A model generated the notes under the pieces. It was not told where the DNA came from. It saw only the letters and a list, made by a program, of their open reading frames with translations, and did no database searches. Made by a program: the position numbers and the translations under genes. From contig NZ_JADPIB010000003.1 in NCBI RefSeq assembly GCF_015767265.1, positions 310,001 to 374,000 of the forward strand: a stretch of DNA of 64,000 nt, written 5' to 3'. Positions 11,732-19,943 of the stretch are shown one piece after another (the first letter of the stretch is position 1; each line of letters starts with the position of its first letter). This DNA is from Aureivirga marina. Its GTDB lineage: Bacteria; Bacteroidota; Bacteroidia; Flavobacteriales; Flavobacteriaceae.

Positions 11732-13114
11732 ATGAAACAATTCTTATTAATAATATTTACAGCAATAATTGCCATTGGTTGTCAAACAACTAAAAGGGAT
11801 GATTACGCCTATTTTGGAGGTAGAATTATTAACCCAAAAAGTAATTATGTAATTCTTTCAAAAGATAAATTAATTATCGATACAATTTATCTAAATAAGA
11901 ACAATCAATTTCTTACAAAACTACAAACACCACAAGAAGGTTTGTATAAGTTTAGACATGGAAATGAGTTTCAATATGTTTTTATCCAACCTTTTGATAG
12001 TATCTTAGTTCGTCTAAATACTTGGAATTTCGACAAATCTTTAGTTTATACAGGAAAAGGAAGTTCTAAAAATGAATTTCTAATCAATGCTTTGATTAAT
12101 GATGAAAAAGATTATAAAAATTTATATCCTTATTTTCATTTAAATTCAAAACAATTTGCGAAAAAAGTAGATTCAATCGTTAATCGAAATAATAAAAATT
12201 ATGAGATTTTCATCACACAAAATCCAGATGTTTCTCCATTATTTTTAAGATATGCAAAAGCTGCAATTTCGTATCCACCTGCAAGAGTAAAAGAAATTTA
12301 TCCATTACTTCATAAAAAAAGATTACGATTAGATAATTTTGAAACAATTCAAGATGATTTCTATGCATTCCGTTCTGAATTAAATATCAATGATTCTTTT
12401 TTAAATGATTTTTATCCTTTTACAAATTATGTGGTAACACATCTTTATAATGAAGCATATAACCAAAAATTTAAAGGAGGAAAACAAAGTGTAACTTCCA
12501 ATATGTTACATCTTGTTCATGATAATATCAATAAGGAAGAGTTTAGAAATAAACTTTTAAGAAAAGTTATTTATGACGATTTTAAAAGTGAAACTTCTTG
12601 TGGAATCAGCGATAAAGAATATAATCTTTTCCAAAAATTTTGCTCCAATCCAAAATTTCAAACGGAAGTTAAAAAACTTTACGATGATAGTAGAAAGGTA
12701 ATTCATCAACAACCTCTTTCTAATTTTGATGTAGTGAATTTAACAGGAGATTCAAAGCATATAAAACAATTAATTAAAAATAAGAATACCGTAATTTATT
12801 TTTGGTCTGATAATTATTTATCACCAGAATATTTATATAAAAGAGTATCTTTCCTTGAAAAGAAACACCCAAATTTCACTTTCATTGGAATTAATACTCA
12901 AAGCAATCATGACATCATTGAAAATACTTTTGTAAAGAAAATTGATTCCAAAAATCAATACCAACTTACAGAAAAAAGTATTGCACATAGCTATGTTACG
13001 AGTAACTACCCTAGAACAATAATTATTAACAAAAATGGTGTGGTTGAAAACGGTTTTGCTAATCTTAGTTCGAATAAATTATCAGAGCAATTAAATAAAG
13101 TTGATAAAAACTAA
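11732..13114 (+). CDS. Lipoprotein with thioredoxin-like domain lacking the CxxC motif
   Basis: The 460-residue protein has a lipoprotein signal (MKQFLLIIFTAIIAIGC, Cys17). Residues 25-110 are beta-rich and resemble the N-terminal domain found before TlpA/AhpC-like modules in Bacteroidota; the middle is helical. The last 120 or so residues have thioredoxin-fold landmarks: NTVIYFWSDNYLSPEY where the active site W-C-x-x-C should be, PNFTFIGIN and the cis-proline region SNYPRTIIINKNGVV. Both redox cysteines are replaced, so disulfide chemistry is unlikely; a structural or peptide-binding role is more plausible. It has its own promoter and is followed by the helicase promoter. The fold is fairly secure, function unknown. 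Confidence 0.65.
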   Translation: MKQFLLIIFTAIIAIGCQTTKRDDYAYFGGRIINPKSNYVILSKDKLIIDTIYLNKNNQFLTKLQTPQEGLYKFRHGNEFQYVFIQPFDSILVRLNTWNFDKSLVYTGKGSSKNEFLINALINDEKDYKNLYPYFHLNSKQFAKKVDSIVNRNNKNYEIFITQNPDVSPLFLRYAKAAISYPPARVKEIYPLLHKKRLRLDNFETIQDDFYAFRSELNINDSFLNDFYPFTNYVVTHLYNEAYNQKFKGGKQSVTSNMLHLVHDNINKEEFRNKLLRKVIYDDFKSETSCGISDKEYNLFQKFCSNPKFQTEVKKLYDDSRKVIHQQPLSNFDVVNLTGDSKHIKQLIKNKNTVIYFWSDNYLSPEYLYKRVSFLEKKHPNFTFIGINTQSNHDIIENTFVKKIDSKNQYQLTEKSIAHSYVTSNYPRTIIINKNGVVENGFANLSSNKLSEQLNKVDKN

Positions 13115-13135
13115 GTTTATTTCAAATTTTAACCG

Positions 13136-13143
13136 TACCTTTG
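13136..13143 (+). promoter_or_regulatory. -7 promoter box of the DEAD-box helicase gene
   Basis: TACCTTTG matches TAnnTTTG. It lies 60 bases upstream of the ATG at 13204, giving a leader of roughly 50 bases. No good TTTG -33 element is present at the standard distance. Confidence 0.6.
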
Positions 13144-13158
13144 CAACCTTTTAACCAA

Positions 13159-13183
13159 ATTCACATTATATTTATTTGTGAAT
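13159..13183 (+). other. Leader hairpin upstream of the DEAD-box helicase
   Basis: attcaca (13159-13165) and tgtgaat (13177-13183) form a 7-bp stem with an 11-base loop in the predicted 5' untranslated leader. Helicases of this type are often cold-regulated through their leaders in other bacteria; a role here is inference only. Confidence 0.3.
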
Positions 13184-13203
13184 CAATATTTTAAACGTAA
13201 AAT

Positions 13204-14991
13204 ATGTCTACATTTTCAAATCTTGGATTAAAACAAGAGATTGTAGAAGCTTTGACAGAAATAGGATATGAAAATCCTACGCCAATTCAAGAAGAGTCTA
13301 TACCACAAATTTTGTCGTCGGGTAAAGATTTAAAGGCTTTTGCACAAACAGGAACAGGGAAAACTGCCGCTTTCTCATTACCAATTATTCAACAAATAGA
13401 TGTCGAGAGTAAACACACTCAAGCCATCATCTTATCACCAACTAGAGAACTAGGAATTCAAATTGCTGATAACATCAAAAACTTCACAAAATACATCAAA
13501 GGAATTAGAACCGTTGCTGTTTATGGTGGAGCGAAAATTGAAGAACAAATTAGAGGTCTGAAAAGAGGTGCTCACATCGTCGTGGGAACTCCAGGAAGAA
13601 CTTTAGATTTAATAAAAAGAGGAGTCTTAAAATTAGAATCTACTAGATTTTTAGTTTTAGATGAAGCTGATGAAATGTTAAACATGGGATTCAAAGATGA
13701 ATTAGATGCCATTTTAGAAGCAACTCCTGATACAAAACAAACATTATTATTTTCTGCTACTTTCCCTAAAGAAGTAAATCAGATTGCAAGAAATTACATG
13801 ACTGATCCAGTAGAAATTGAAACTGCAAAAGTAAACACAGGTTCAGATAATGTAAATCACATTTATTATTTAGTAAATGAAAGAAACAGATATAATGCTT
13901 TAAAAAGAATTGCGGATATTAACCCAAGCATTTATAGCATCGTATTCTGTAGAACTAGAAAAGAGACAAAAGAAATTGCTGACCAATTAATCGAAGATGG
14001 TTATAATGCAGATTCTTTACACGGAGATTTATCACAAGCACAACGTGATACCGTAATGCAAAAATTCCGTAAGAAAACTTTACAAATCTTAGTTGCAACA
14101 GATGTTGCTGCAAGAGGATTAGATGTAAACAATCTTACACACGTTATCAACTACAAATTACCAGATCAAATCGAAGCTTATACACATAGAAGTGGACGTA
14201 CTGGTAGAGCTGGAAACAAAGGAACTTCAATTGCAATTATTTCTCCTAAAGAAAGAGGAAAGCTTAGACCGATTGAAAGAAAAATCAGCAAGAAATTTAT
14301 CAAAACAGATGTTCCTAACGGAAAAGAAGTTTGTGAAGTACAGCTTTTCAATGTAATTGATAAATTAAAAACAGTTTCTGTAAATGAAACAGAAATTACA
14401 CCTTATTTAGAAGGAATTTACGAAAAACTAGAAGGTTTAACTCGTGAGGAAATCATTCAAAAGTTAGTTTCTTTAGAATTCAATTCTTTCTTAGATTATT
14501 ATCAAAATGCTCCTGACTTGAACAATGTTTCAACGGATAGAGATGATAGAGGTAAGAGAAGAAACGATGAGAATATGACTCGTTATTTCATTAATTTAGG
14601 AAGAAAAGACAAACTTACTCCTGCTAAATTAATCGGATTAATTAACGATCAAAGAATTACTAAAAACATTGAGATTGGTCAAATCGAAATCTTAGATACT
14701 TTCTCTTTCTTTGAATTAGACAAAAACTATCAAGACGAAACACTTTCTTCATTCGAAGATACTTCTTTCAATGGAAGAACTGTAAACGTAGAAATTACTA
14801 AAAAACAGAAGAAATCTGGAGGCGGAGATCGCGGAGGAAGAAGACGTAGAGATGGTGGTCGAAGAGATGACAGAAGAGGTGGTGATGATAGAAGACGTAA
14901 ATTCAACAAAGGAGGAGGAAACTCTTCTGGAGAACGTTCTTTTAAAGGTGGAAGAAAAAGACCGAACAGATCTGGTGCTAGACATCATTAA
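13204..14991 (+). CDS. DEAD-box ATP-dependent RNA helicase with DbpA-type RNA-binding domain
   Basis: The 595-residue protein has the full set of DEAD-box motifs: Q motif near 22-30, Walker A AQTGTGKT (47-54), DEAD (153-156), SAT (184-186) and HRSGRTGR (328-335). Residues about 470-560 (RYFINLGRKDKLTPAKLIGLI and following) match the DbpA/CsdA RNA-binding domain. The last 50 residues are an RGG/RRD-rich basic tail typical of DeaD-like helicases and likely bind RNA nonspecifically. It should unwind RNA duplexes during ribosome assembly, RNA decay or cold adaptation. Transcribed alone between its own promoter and a stem-loop terminator. The choice between the names DeaD/CsdA and DbpA cannot be made from sequence alone. 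Confidence 0.93.
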   Translation: MSTFSNLGLKQEIVEALTEIGYENPTPIQEESIPQILSSGKDLKAFAQTGTGKTAAFSLPIIQQIDVESKHTQAIILSPTRELGIQIADNIKNFTKYIKGIRTVAVYGGAKIEEQIRGLKRGAHIVVGTPGRTLDLIKRGVLKLESTRFLVLDEADEMLNMGFKDELDAILEATPDTKQTLLFSATFPKEVNQIARNYMTDPVEIETAKVNTGSDNVNHIYYLVNERNRYNALKRIADINPSIYSIVFCRTRKETKEIADQLIEDGYNADSLHGDLSQAQRDTVMQKFRKKTLQILVATDVAARGLDVNNLTHVINYKLPDQIEAYTHRSGRTGRAGNKGTSIAIISPKERGKLRPIERKISKKFIKTDVPNGKEVCEVQLFNVIDKLKTVSVNETEITPYLEGIYEKLEGLTREEIIQKLVSLEFNSFLDYYQNAPDLNNVSTDRDDRGKRRNDENMTRYFINLGRKDKLTPAKLIGLINDQRITKNIEIGQIEILDTFSFFELDKNYQDETLSSFEDTSFNGRTVNVEITKKQKKSGGGDRGGRRRRDGGRRDDRRGGDDRRRKFNKGGGNSSGERSFKGGRKRPNRSGARHH

Positions 14992-15022
14992 TTAGAATAC
15001 AATCATTATTACATCATAATTT

Positions 15023-15056
15023 ACAAAGCTTATATCATAACTGGTATAAGCTTTGT
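15023..15056 (+). terminator. Stem-loop terminator after the helicase gene
   Basis: A perfect 12-bp stem (acaaagcttata at 15023-15034, tataagctttgt at 15045-15056) with a 10-base loop follows the stop codon by 31 bases. The following T-tract is short and interrupted (tgcttt), so termination may be moderate. Confidence 0.65.
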
Positions 15057-15113
15057 TGCTTTAATTGGTTCTGAAACTTAGCTATGAATTTTTAAAACCA
15101 ATTTAATCTATAA

Positions 15114-15465
15114 TTAATTGAAAAAGAAAATAACTCCTCTCCTATTTTAATTTTAAAAAAAGCTGATTTATATTATTTTTCAGGAGACCTCAACAAAACT
15201 TTAGAGAATTATTTATTATATGATGAAAGAAATCCAAGCTTAAAAAAATAAACTTAGAATTATTAATACTTATATTTCATTAAGTCGAAAAATAAAAGCC
15301 ATTGATATCTATCAAACTATTCTAAAAGCAGATTCGACAAATTTGGAAGTCAATTTTCAATTGAGTAAAATTTATTTAAAACTGGATAATTTAGATAAAG
15401 CTTATTCACATTTAATTCTTCTAACAAATATTATGAAAAAAAATCTCAGAAATAATCTGAGATTT
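15114..15465 (+). pseudogene. Remnant of a tetratricopeptide-repeat protein gene
   Basis: Two adjacent frames encode a TPR-like sequence without a start or a proper end. The first part reads KKADLYYFSGDLNKTLENYL and stops at 15249-15251; after skipping one A of the seven-A run at 15242-15248, the other frame continues with NTYISLSRKIKAIDIYQTIL, then LKADSTNLEVNFQLSKIYLK and LDNLDKAYSHLI. The spacing and A/Y/L pattern fit TPR helices. The reading frame then runs straight into the terminator hairpin at 15439. No upstream ATG in frame and no downstream continuation exist, so this is a gene fragment rather than a simple frameshift. It fills the spacer between the helicase and the endonuclease. 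Confidence 0.6.
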
Positions 15466-15473
15466 TTTTTTTT
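15439..15473. terminator. Strong bidirectional terminator before the endonuclease gene end
   Basis: aaaatctcaga (15440-15450) and tctgagatttt (15456-15466) form an 11-bp stem with a 5-base loop, with A-run before and twelve T after. It terminates the minus-strand endonuclease gene, whose stop is at 15480, and any transcript coming from the left. Confidence 0.85.
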
Positions 15474-15479
15474 GCAGAA

Positions 15480-16571
15480 TTACTTGATAACTAGTTTCAT
15501 GATTTTCTGATAATTTTTATCATAAACTATTTTTGCAATATAAATTCCAGATAAATTAGAAACTTGAATTGTTTCATTTTCATTTTTTATAAATTCATCT
15601 TTCATTAATTTCCCAGTGATGTCAAAAATTTGAATAGAAGCTTCTATTTGAAAACCTTTTAAACTGATTTCTGAAGTTGCTGGATTTGGATATAAATAAA
15701 TATCTCTAACATTGTCAAATTCTTCCGTTTCTACATTTAATGTTGGATTCCAATTTTCATTTTGTTTACTTCCCCAAATATGATCTGCAATTTCAGGATA
15801 ATCAATAAATGGATTTCTATTTAATTGATAATCTTCATAAATAATATCATTTCTATTTCTTTCAAAATCATCTACAGGATCTTCGTCATTCCAAACCAAT
15901 AATGTATTTAAAACACCATGAAAAGGTGCTTTGTCAGATTGTGGTGGTGTTGCATTTGTCATTTGTAAATCCGGTTCTCCATTAAATCCTTCATATCTTG
16001 TTGCCATATAAAAAATCATTCTTGCAACATCTCCTTTCACTTCATCTCTTGGTTGAAAAGTAAAGATAAAAGCATCAATTTTAGAACCTGTATTAAATCC
16101 ACGATCAATTACATCTTGACAAGTCATACAATTATCAAAAGAACGATTACTTCTGGTAGAATTTACACTTGCACTTAAAGGTCTAAGATTATGAACATCT
16201 GTTCCAGCTCCTTTTGAAGTTCCAAAATCTCCTCTAGACTTTGCCCAAACATGTTCTCTTGTCCAACCATTTCCATTATTATATTCTTGAGCAGCATCAA
16301 TTGATCTTCCAGAATAAATTAAAATCACATTATCTGGATTATTAGGATCTCTATCTGTCTCTTTCAAAATATCCCAAGTATCAGTTCCGCTACTTGTATA
16401 AGGAAATTCAACATGGTCTTTAATAATTTCATACAAAGCTTCTCTAAGATTGTCTCCTTTCATATTATAAGCACTTGTATAATAATTTGGTGGAATTTGT
16501 GCAAATAAAGAAAAGTTTAAACTTAAAAGAAAAGTAATAGTAATGCATAGGCTTGTTTTTACGTTTTTCAT
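15480..16571 (-). CDS. Secreted endonuclease I family nuclease with T9SS sorting domain
   Basis: With the ATG at 16571 the protein has 363 residues and a clean signal peptide (MKNVKTSLCITITFLLSLNFSLFA); an in-frame ATG 18 bases upstream would only add MIKCNI, so I prefer the later start. The nuclease domain contains REHVWAKSRGDFGTSKGAGTD, DVHNLRPLSASVNSTRSN and a later C-x-x-C pair (MTCQ...), matching the EndA/endonuclease I (NucM) beta-beta-alpha-metal family, in which the His of the first motif and the Asn/Arg of the second act in metal-dependent DNA or RNA cleavage. The last 70 residues from IYLYPNPATSEISL to MKLVIK form a T9SS sorting domain, so it acts outside the cell, probably in nutrient scavenging from DNA. 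Confidence 0.9.
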   Translation of the reverse strand: MKNVKTSLCITITFLLSLNFSLFAQIPPNYYTSAYNMKGDNLREALYEIIKDHVEFPYTSSGTDTWDILKETDRDPNNPDNVILIYSGRSIDAAQEYNNGNGWTREHVWAKSRGDFGTSKGAGTDVHNLRPLSASVNSTRSNRSFDNCMTCQDVIDRGFNTGSKIDAFIFTFQPRDEVKGDVARMIFYMATRYEGFNGEPDLQMTNATPPQSDKAPFHGVLNTLLVWNDEDPVDDFERNRNDIIYEDYQLNRNPFIDYPEIADHIWGSKQNENWNPTLNVETEEFDNVRDIYLYPNPATSEISLKGFQIEASIQIFDITGKLMKDEFIKNENETIQVSNLSGIYIAKIVYDKNYQKIMKLVIK

Positions 16572-16904
16572 AATATTACATTTTATCAACTACATTCAAC
16601 AAAAACAACAGTTTCTAGAATTTAGAAACGAACAATACATTAAAAATTTGGGGTAATTTTAGAGAGAAAGTATCCTTATTTTAAAGGTATTTTTATTTTT
16701 TGAATCTTTAAATAATTTTAACATTTTTTAGAAAACTCTTTTTTAAACAAAGTAAGTCAAAGACTTATTTCAATTTTTCTTTGTTATTTCCTTAAAAAAT
16801 AAACGACTTCATTTATATCAAAGGTCTTATAATTTAGGGAAATAAATTATTTGCTTTATCTTTGAATCTATTTTTAAAAAAATTATCTAAAAACAATCAT
16901 TTAC
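16572..16904. other. Divergent intergenic region (333 bases)
   Basis: AT-rich spacer between the endonuclease gene and the DUF1015 gene. The only element I can support is the -7 box TATCTTTG at 16857-16864 for the rightward gene; no clear box for the endonuclease gene and no RNA gene were seen. Confidence 0.4.
16857..16864 (+). promoter_or_regulatory. -7 promoter box of the DUF1015-yggS-exonuclease operon
   Basis: TATCTTTG matches TAnnTTTG and lies 40 bases before the ATG at 16905. A matching TTTG at -33 is absent (ttta/ttag instead). Confidence 0.5.
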
Positions 16905-18146
16905 ATGGCTATTGTAAAACCTTTTAAAGCTGTTCGAGCAACTAGAGACAAAGTAAGCTTAGTATCTTCTCGTTCTTATGAAGATTATACGCCGGCTGAG
17001 TTGGGAGCTCAACTAGACTTTAATCCTTACTCTTTTTTACATATCATAAATCAAGGTTACAAACACCAACGTGAAGTTTCTGATACAATTCGCTTTGGGA
17101 ATGTACATAAAAAATACAATGAATTTAAAGAGCAAGAAATTTTTATTAAAGATAAAAATCCTGCTTATTACATCTATAAAAAAATTACACCTCAACATAC
17201 TTTTTGTGGAATTATTGCAGCAACAAGTATTGAAGATTATTTAAATAATACAATTAAAAAACATGAAGGAACGCTTCACAAACGTGAAGAATTATTTGAG
17301 AATTATTTAAAAGCAACTGGATTTAATACAGAACCTGTTCTTTTGACATATCCTGATAATGACGAAATTCAAAACATTATTCAAAATATTCAAAAAGAAC
17401 GTGCAGAATACGAATTTACAAGTAACGATAAAAAATCACATTTACTTTGGGTAGTAAATGATCCAAAAGATGTTGAAGCATTAGAAAATGCTTTTCAAAA
17501 AGTAGAATCTATTTATATTGCTGACGGACATCATCGTTCGGCTTCTAGTCATTTGTTATTACAAGATTTTAGCAAAGACAATGAACAACATACAGGGGAA
17601 GAACCTTATAATTATTTTATGAGTTATTTAATTCCTGAATCAAATTTAAAAATTTCAGAATTTAATCGTTTAATAAAAGATTTAAATGGTTTATCTACTT
17701 CTGATTTTATTGAGAAACTTTCTGAATGGTTTTTTATTGAAAATTTAGGACAGCAATTATTTAAACCTGACGAAATGCATACATTTAGTATGTATTTGGA
17801 AAATGATTTTTATAAACTTTCATTAAAAAAAGAACATTATAAATTCACAGATCCTTTAAGTGAATTAGATCCACAAATTCTTTTTGATACTGTTTTAAAT
17901 CCTATTCTTGGAATTGAAGATTTAAGATATGATACAAGAATTTCTTATTTCAACGGAAAAAATGATGGAGTACATTTAAAAAATGGTGTGGATACAGGAG
18001 AATATAAAGTTGCTTTTGGCTTATATCCTGTTTCTGTGCAACAATTAAAACAAATTGCGGATGCAAATCTTCAAATGCCTCCAAAAAGTACTTATATCGA
18101 ACCGAAATTAAGAAGTGGAATTACTATTTATGAATTCACAGAATAA
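16905..18146 (+). CDS. DUF1015 family protein
   Basis: The 413-residue protein begins MAIVKPFKAVRATRDKVSLVSSRSYEDYT and carries the ADGHHRSAS segment near residues 205-215, both hallmarks of the DUF1015 (SerC-associated) family. In other bacteria this family is often linked with serine biosynthesis genes (serC, serA), but neither is nearby here. It lacks a signal peptide and membrane segments, so it is cytoplasmic. It is first in an apparent operon with yggS (12-base gap) and the exonuclease/GIY-YIG gene. Family membership is secure; biochemical function is unknown. Confidence 0.85.
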   Translation: MAIVKPFKAVRATRDKVSLVSSRSYEDYTPAELGAQLDFNPYSFLHIINQGYKHQREVSDTIRFGNVHKKYNEFKEQEIFIKDKNPAYYIYKKITPQHTFCGIIAATSIEDYLNNTIKKHEGTLHKREELFENYLKATGFNTEPVLLTYPDNDEIQNIIQNIQKERAEYEFTSNDKKSHLLWVVNDPKDVEALENAFQKVESIYIADGHHRSASSHLLLQDFSKDNEQHTGEEPYNYFMSYLIPESNLKISEFNRLIKDLNGLSTSDFIEKLSEWFFIENLGQQLFKPDEMHTFSMYLENDFYKLSLKKEHYKFTDPLSELDPQILFDTVLNPILGIEDLRYDTRISYFNGKNDGVHLKNGVDTGEYKVAFGLYPVSVQQLKQIADANLQMPPKSTYIEPKLRSGITIYEFTE

Positions 18147-18158
18147 ATAAAAAAGAAA

Positions 18159-18821
18159 ATGTCTAGTATTAAAGAAAATTTAGAAAATATAACTAAAACA
18201 ATTCCTGAAAATGTAACTTTAGTTGCAGTTTCTAAAACGAAACCAAATGAAGATATTTTAGAAGCTTATAAAGCAGGACATAGAGTTTTCGGAGAAAATA
18301 AAGTACAAGAAATGGTCGAAAAGCATGAAGCTTTACCAAAAGATATTTCTTGGCATTTAATTGGTCATTTACAAAAAAATAAAGTAAAATATATGGCCAG
18401 TTTTGTAGATTTAATTCACGGAGTTGACAGTTTAAAAACACTTGTAGAAATTGATAAACAAGCGAAAAAGCATGATAGAATCATCAACTGTTTACTTCAA
18501 GTAAAAATCGCAAAAGAAGAAACGAAATTCGGTTTAACAATAAATGAAGTTAAAGAGATTTTAGAAAGCGAAACTTTTCGTAACTTAAGCAATATTTCTA
18601 TTAAAGGTTTAATGGGAATGGCAACTTTTACAGAAGATACATCTGTAATTAAAGAAGAATTTTCTGTTTTAAAAAGTTATTTTGATTCGTTAAAAGAAGA
18701 AAACGAAAATTTTGAAATTCTTTCGATGGGAATGAGTGGAGATTATCAAATAGCAATGGAAGCAGGAAGTTCGATGGTAAGAGTAGGAAGTGCAATTTTT
18801 GGAAAAAGAAATTATAATTAA
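18159..18821 (+). CDS. yggS: YggS family pyridoxal phosphate homeostasis protein
   Basis: The 220-residue protein matches the YggS/PROSC (PLPBP) family: NVTLVAVSKTKP near residues 20-31 contains the PLP-binding lysine, followed by FGENKVQE, WHLIGHLQKNKVKY, LMGMATF and the C-terminal LSMGMSGDYQIAMEAGSSMVRVGSAIFG, which forms the phosphate-binding part of the alanine-racemase-like barrel. These proteins bind PLP without known catalytic activity and help keep free PLP and amino-acid pools in balance. Length is normal for the family. The stop at 18819-18821 is followed after one base by the TTG start of the next gene, indicating translational coupling. Confidence 0.93.
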   Translation: MSSIKENLENITKTIPENVTLVAVSKTKPNEDILEAYKAGHRVFGENKVQEMVEKHEALPKDISWHLIGHLQKNKVKYMASFVDLIHGVDSLKTLVEIDKQAKKHDRIINCLLQVKIAKEETKFGLTINEVKEILESETFRNLSNISIKGLMGMATFTEDTSVIKEEFSVLKSYFDSLKEENENFEILSMGMSGDYQIAMEAGSSMVRVGSAIFGKRNYN

Positions 18822-18822
18822 T

Positions 18823-19905
18823 TTGTACGCAATAATTGACATAGAAACAACTGGAGGCAAGTTTAATGAAGAAGGAATTACAGAAATTGCTATCTATAAA
18901 TTTGATGGACATGAAATTGTCGATCAATTTATCAGTTTAATTAATCCAGAAAAAGAAATTCAAGCATTTGTAGTTAATCTAACAGGAATTAACAATAAAA
19001 TGTTACGTAATGCTCCTAAATTTTATGAAGTAGCAAAACGTATTATAGAAATTACAGAAGATTGTGTGATTGTAGCACATAATGCAGGTTTTGATTATCG
19101 AATTTTAAGAACAGAATTTTCACGACTTGGATTTGATTATCAAAGACAATCTTTATGTACAGTAGAATTAAGCAAGCAATTGATTCCTGATTTACCTTCT
19201 TATAGTTTAGGTAAACTTTGTCGCTCGCTTGGAATTGCTGTTGCAGATAGACATCGTGCAAGCGGAGATGCAATGGCAACTGTAAAACTTTTTAAATTAC
19301 TTTTAAATAAGGATAATAGTAAACAAATTATTCAACAGAATACTAAAAATGCTGTTCCTATTAAAAAATTAGCTCCAAAATTACAAGGAATTTTAGAATC
19401 CTTACCTACAAAAAAGGGAATCTTTTATTTACATCGTGAAGGTGGATCTATTTTATATATTGGAAAAGCACATAATATTAAAAAAGCAGTTAATCAACTT
19501 TTCTTAAAAACTACCAAAAATGCAAAATATATGCAGAAAAAAGTAGTTTCTGTTTCTTTTGAAATTACAGGAAGTAATTTGATTAATAATTTAAAATACT
19601 ATAAAGAAGTTCAATTAAACCAACCTACTTTTAACAGCAAAAAGAAGAAAAATGCAGATGCAGTTATTTTCAATAATGAGAATATGCTGATTATTGATAA
19701 AGGTAGAAGTATCAGTGAACGTTCCGTGATTTTAATTGAATCGCAAGAATTAATTGGTTTTGGATATGTCGATTTAGCATATCAAATCAATAACCTTGAT
19801 ATTCTAAAACCTCTTCTCTCTCCTTTGGAAGATAGTTCTTATAACAGATCTTGTGTGAAGAAACATTTAGACAATCATAAAGTTGAAAAAATTATACGAT
19901 TTTAA
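18823..19905 (+). CDS. DnaQ-like 3'-5' exonuclease fused to GIY-YIG domain
   Basis: I place the start at the TTG at 18823, one base after the yggS stop, because it gives the family N-terminus MYAIIDIETTGG; the longer frame starting at GTG 18790 would overlap yggS by 32 bases. The protein has 360 residues. Residues 1-165 are a DEDDh exonuclease: DIETTGG, AHNAGFDYRIL and HRASGDAMAT supply the acidic residues and the histidine. Residues about 195-280 are a GIY-YIG domain of the UvrC/Cho type, here in the form GIFYLHREGGSILYIGKAHNI. The combination resembles the DNA polymerase III epsilon/UvrC-like fusion proteins seen in other bacteria. A role in DNA repair is likely but not proven. Confidence 0.85.
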   Translation: MYAIIDIETTGGKFNEEGITEIAIYKFDGHEIVDQFISLINPEKEIQAFVVNLTGINNKMLRNAPKFYEVAKRIIEITEDCVIVAHNAGFDYRILRTEFSRLGFDYQRQSLCTVELSKQLIPDLPSYSLGKLCRSLGIAVADRHRASGDAMATVKLFKLLLNKDNSKQIIQQNTKNAVPIKKLAPKLQGILESLPTKKGIFYLHREGGSILYIGKAHNIKKAVNQLFLKTTKNAKYMQKKVVSVSFEITGSNLINNLKYYKEVQLNQPTFNSKKKKNADAVIFNNENMLIIDKGRSISERSVILIESQELIGFGYVDLAYQINNLDILKPLLSPLEDSSYNRSCVKKHLDNHKVEKIIRF

Positions 19906-19910
19906 ATAAA

Positions 19911-19938
19911 AAAACCTGAGTTAATTCTCAGGTTTTTT
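19911..19938. terminator. Bidirectional terminator between converging genes
   Basis: aaaacctgag (19911-19920) and ctcaggtttt (19927-19936) form a 10-bp stem with a 6-base loop and A/T tracts on both sides. It lies between the exonuclease gene stop at 19905 and the TPR gene stop at 19944. Confidence 0.85.
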
Positions 19939-19943
19939 ATTAT

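Noticed and set aside
14749-14988. Minus-strand open frame of 79 codons opposite the helicase C-terminal tail
   Set aside because: Serine-rich translation caused by the complementary RGG/Lys-rich codons; no independent support.
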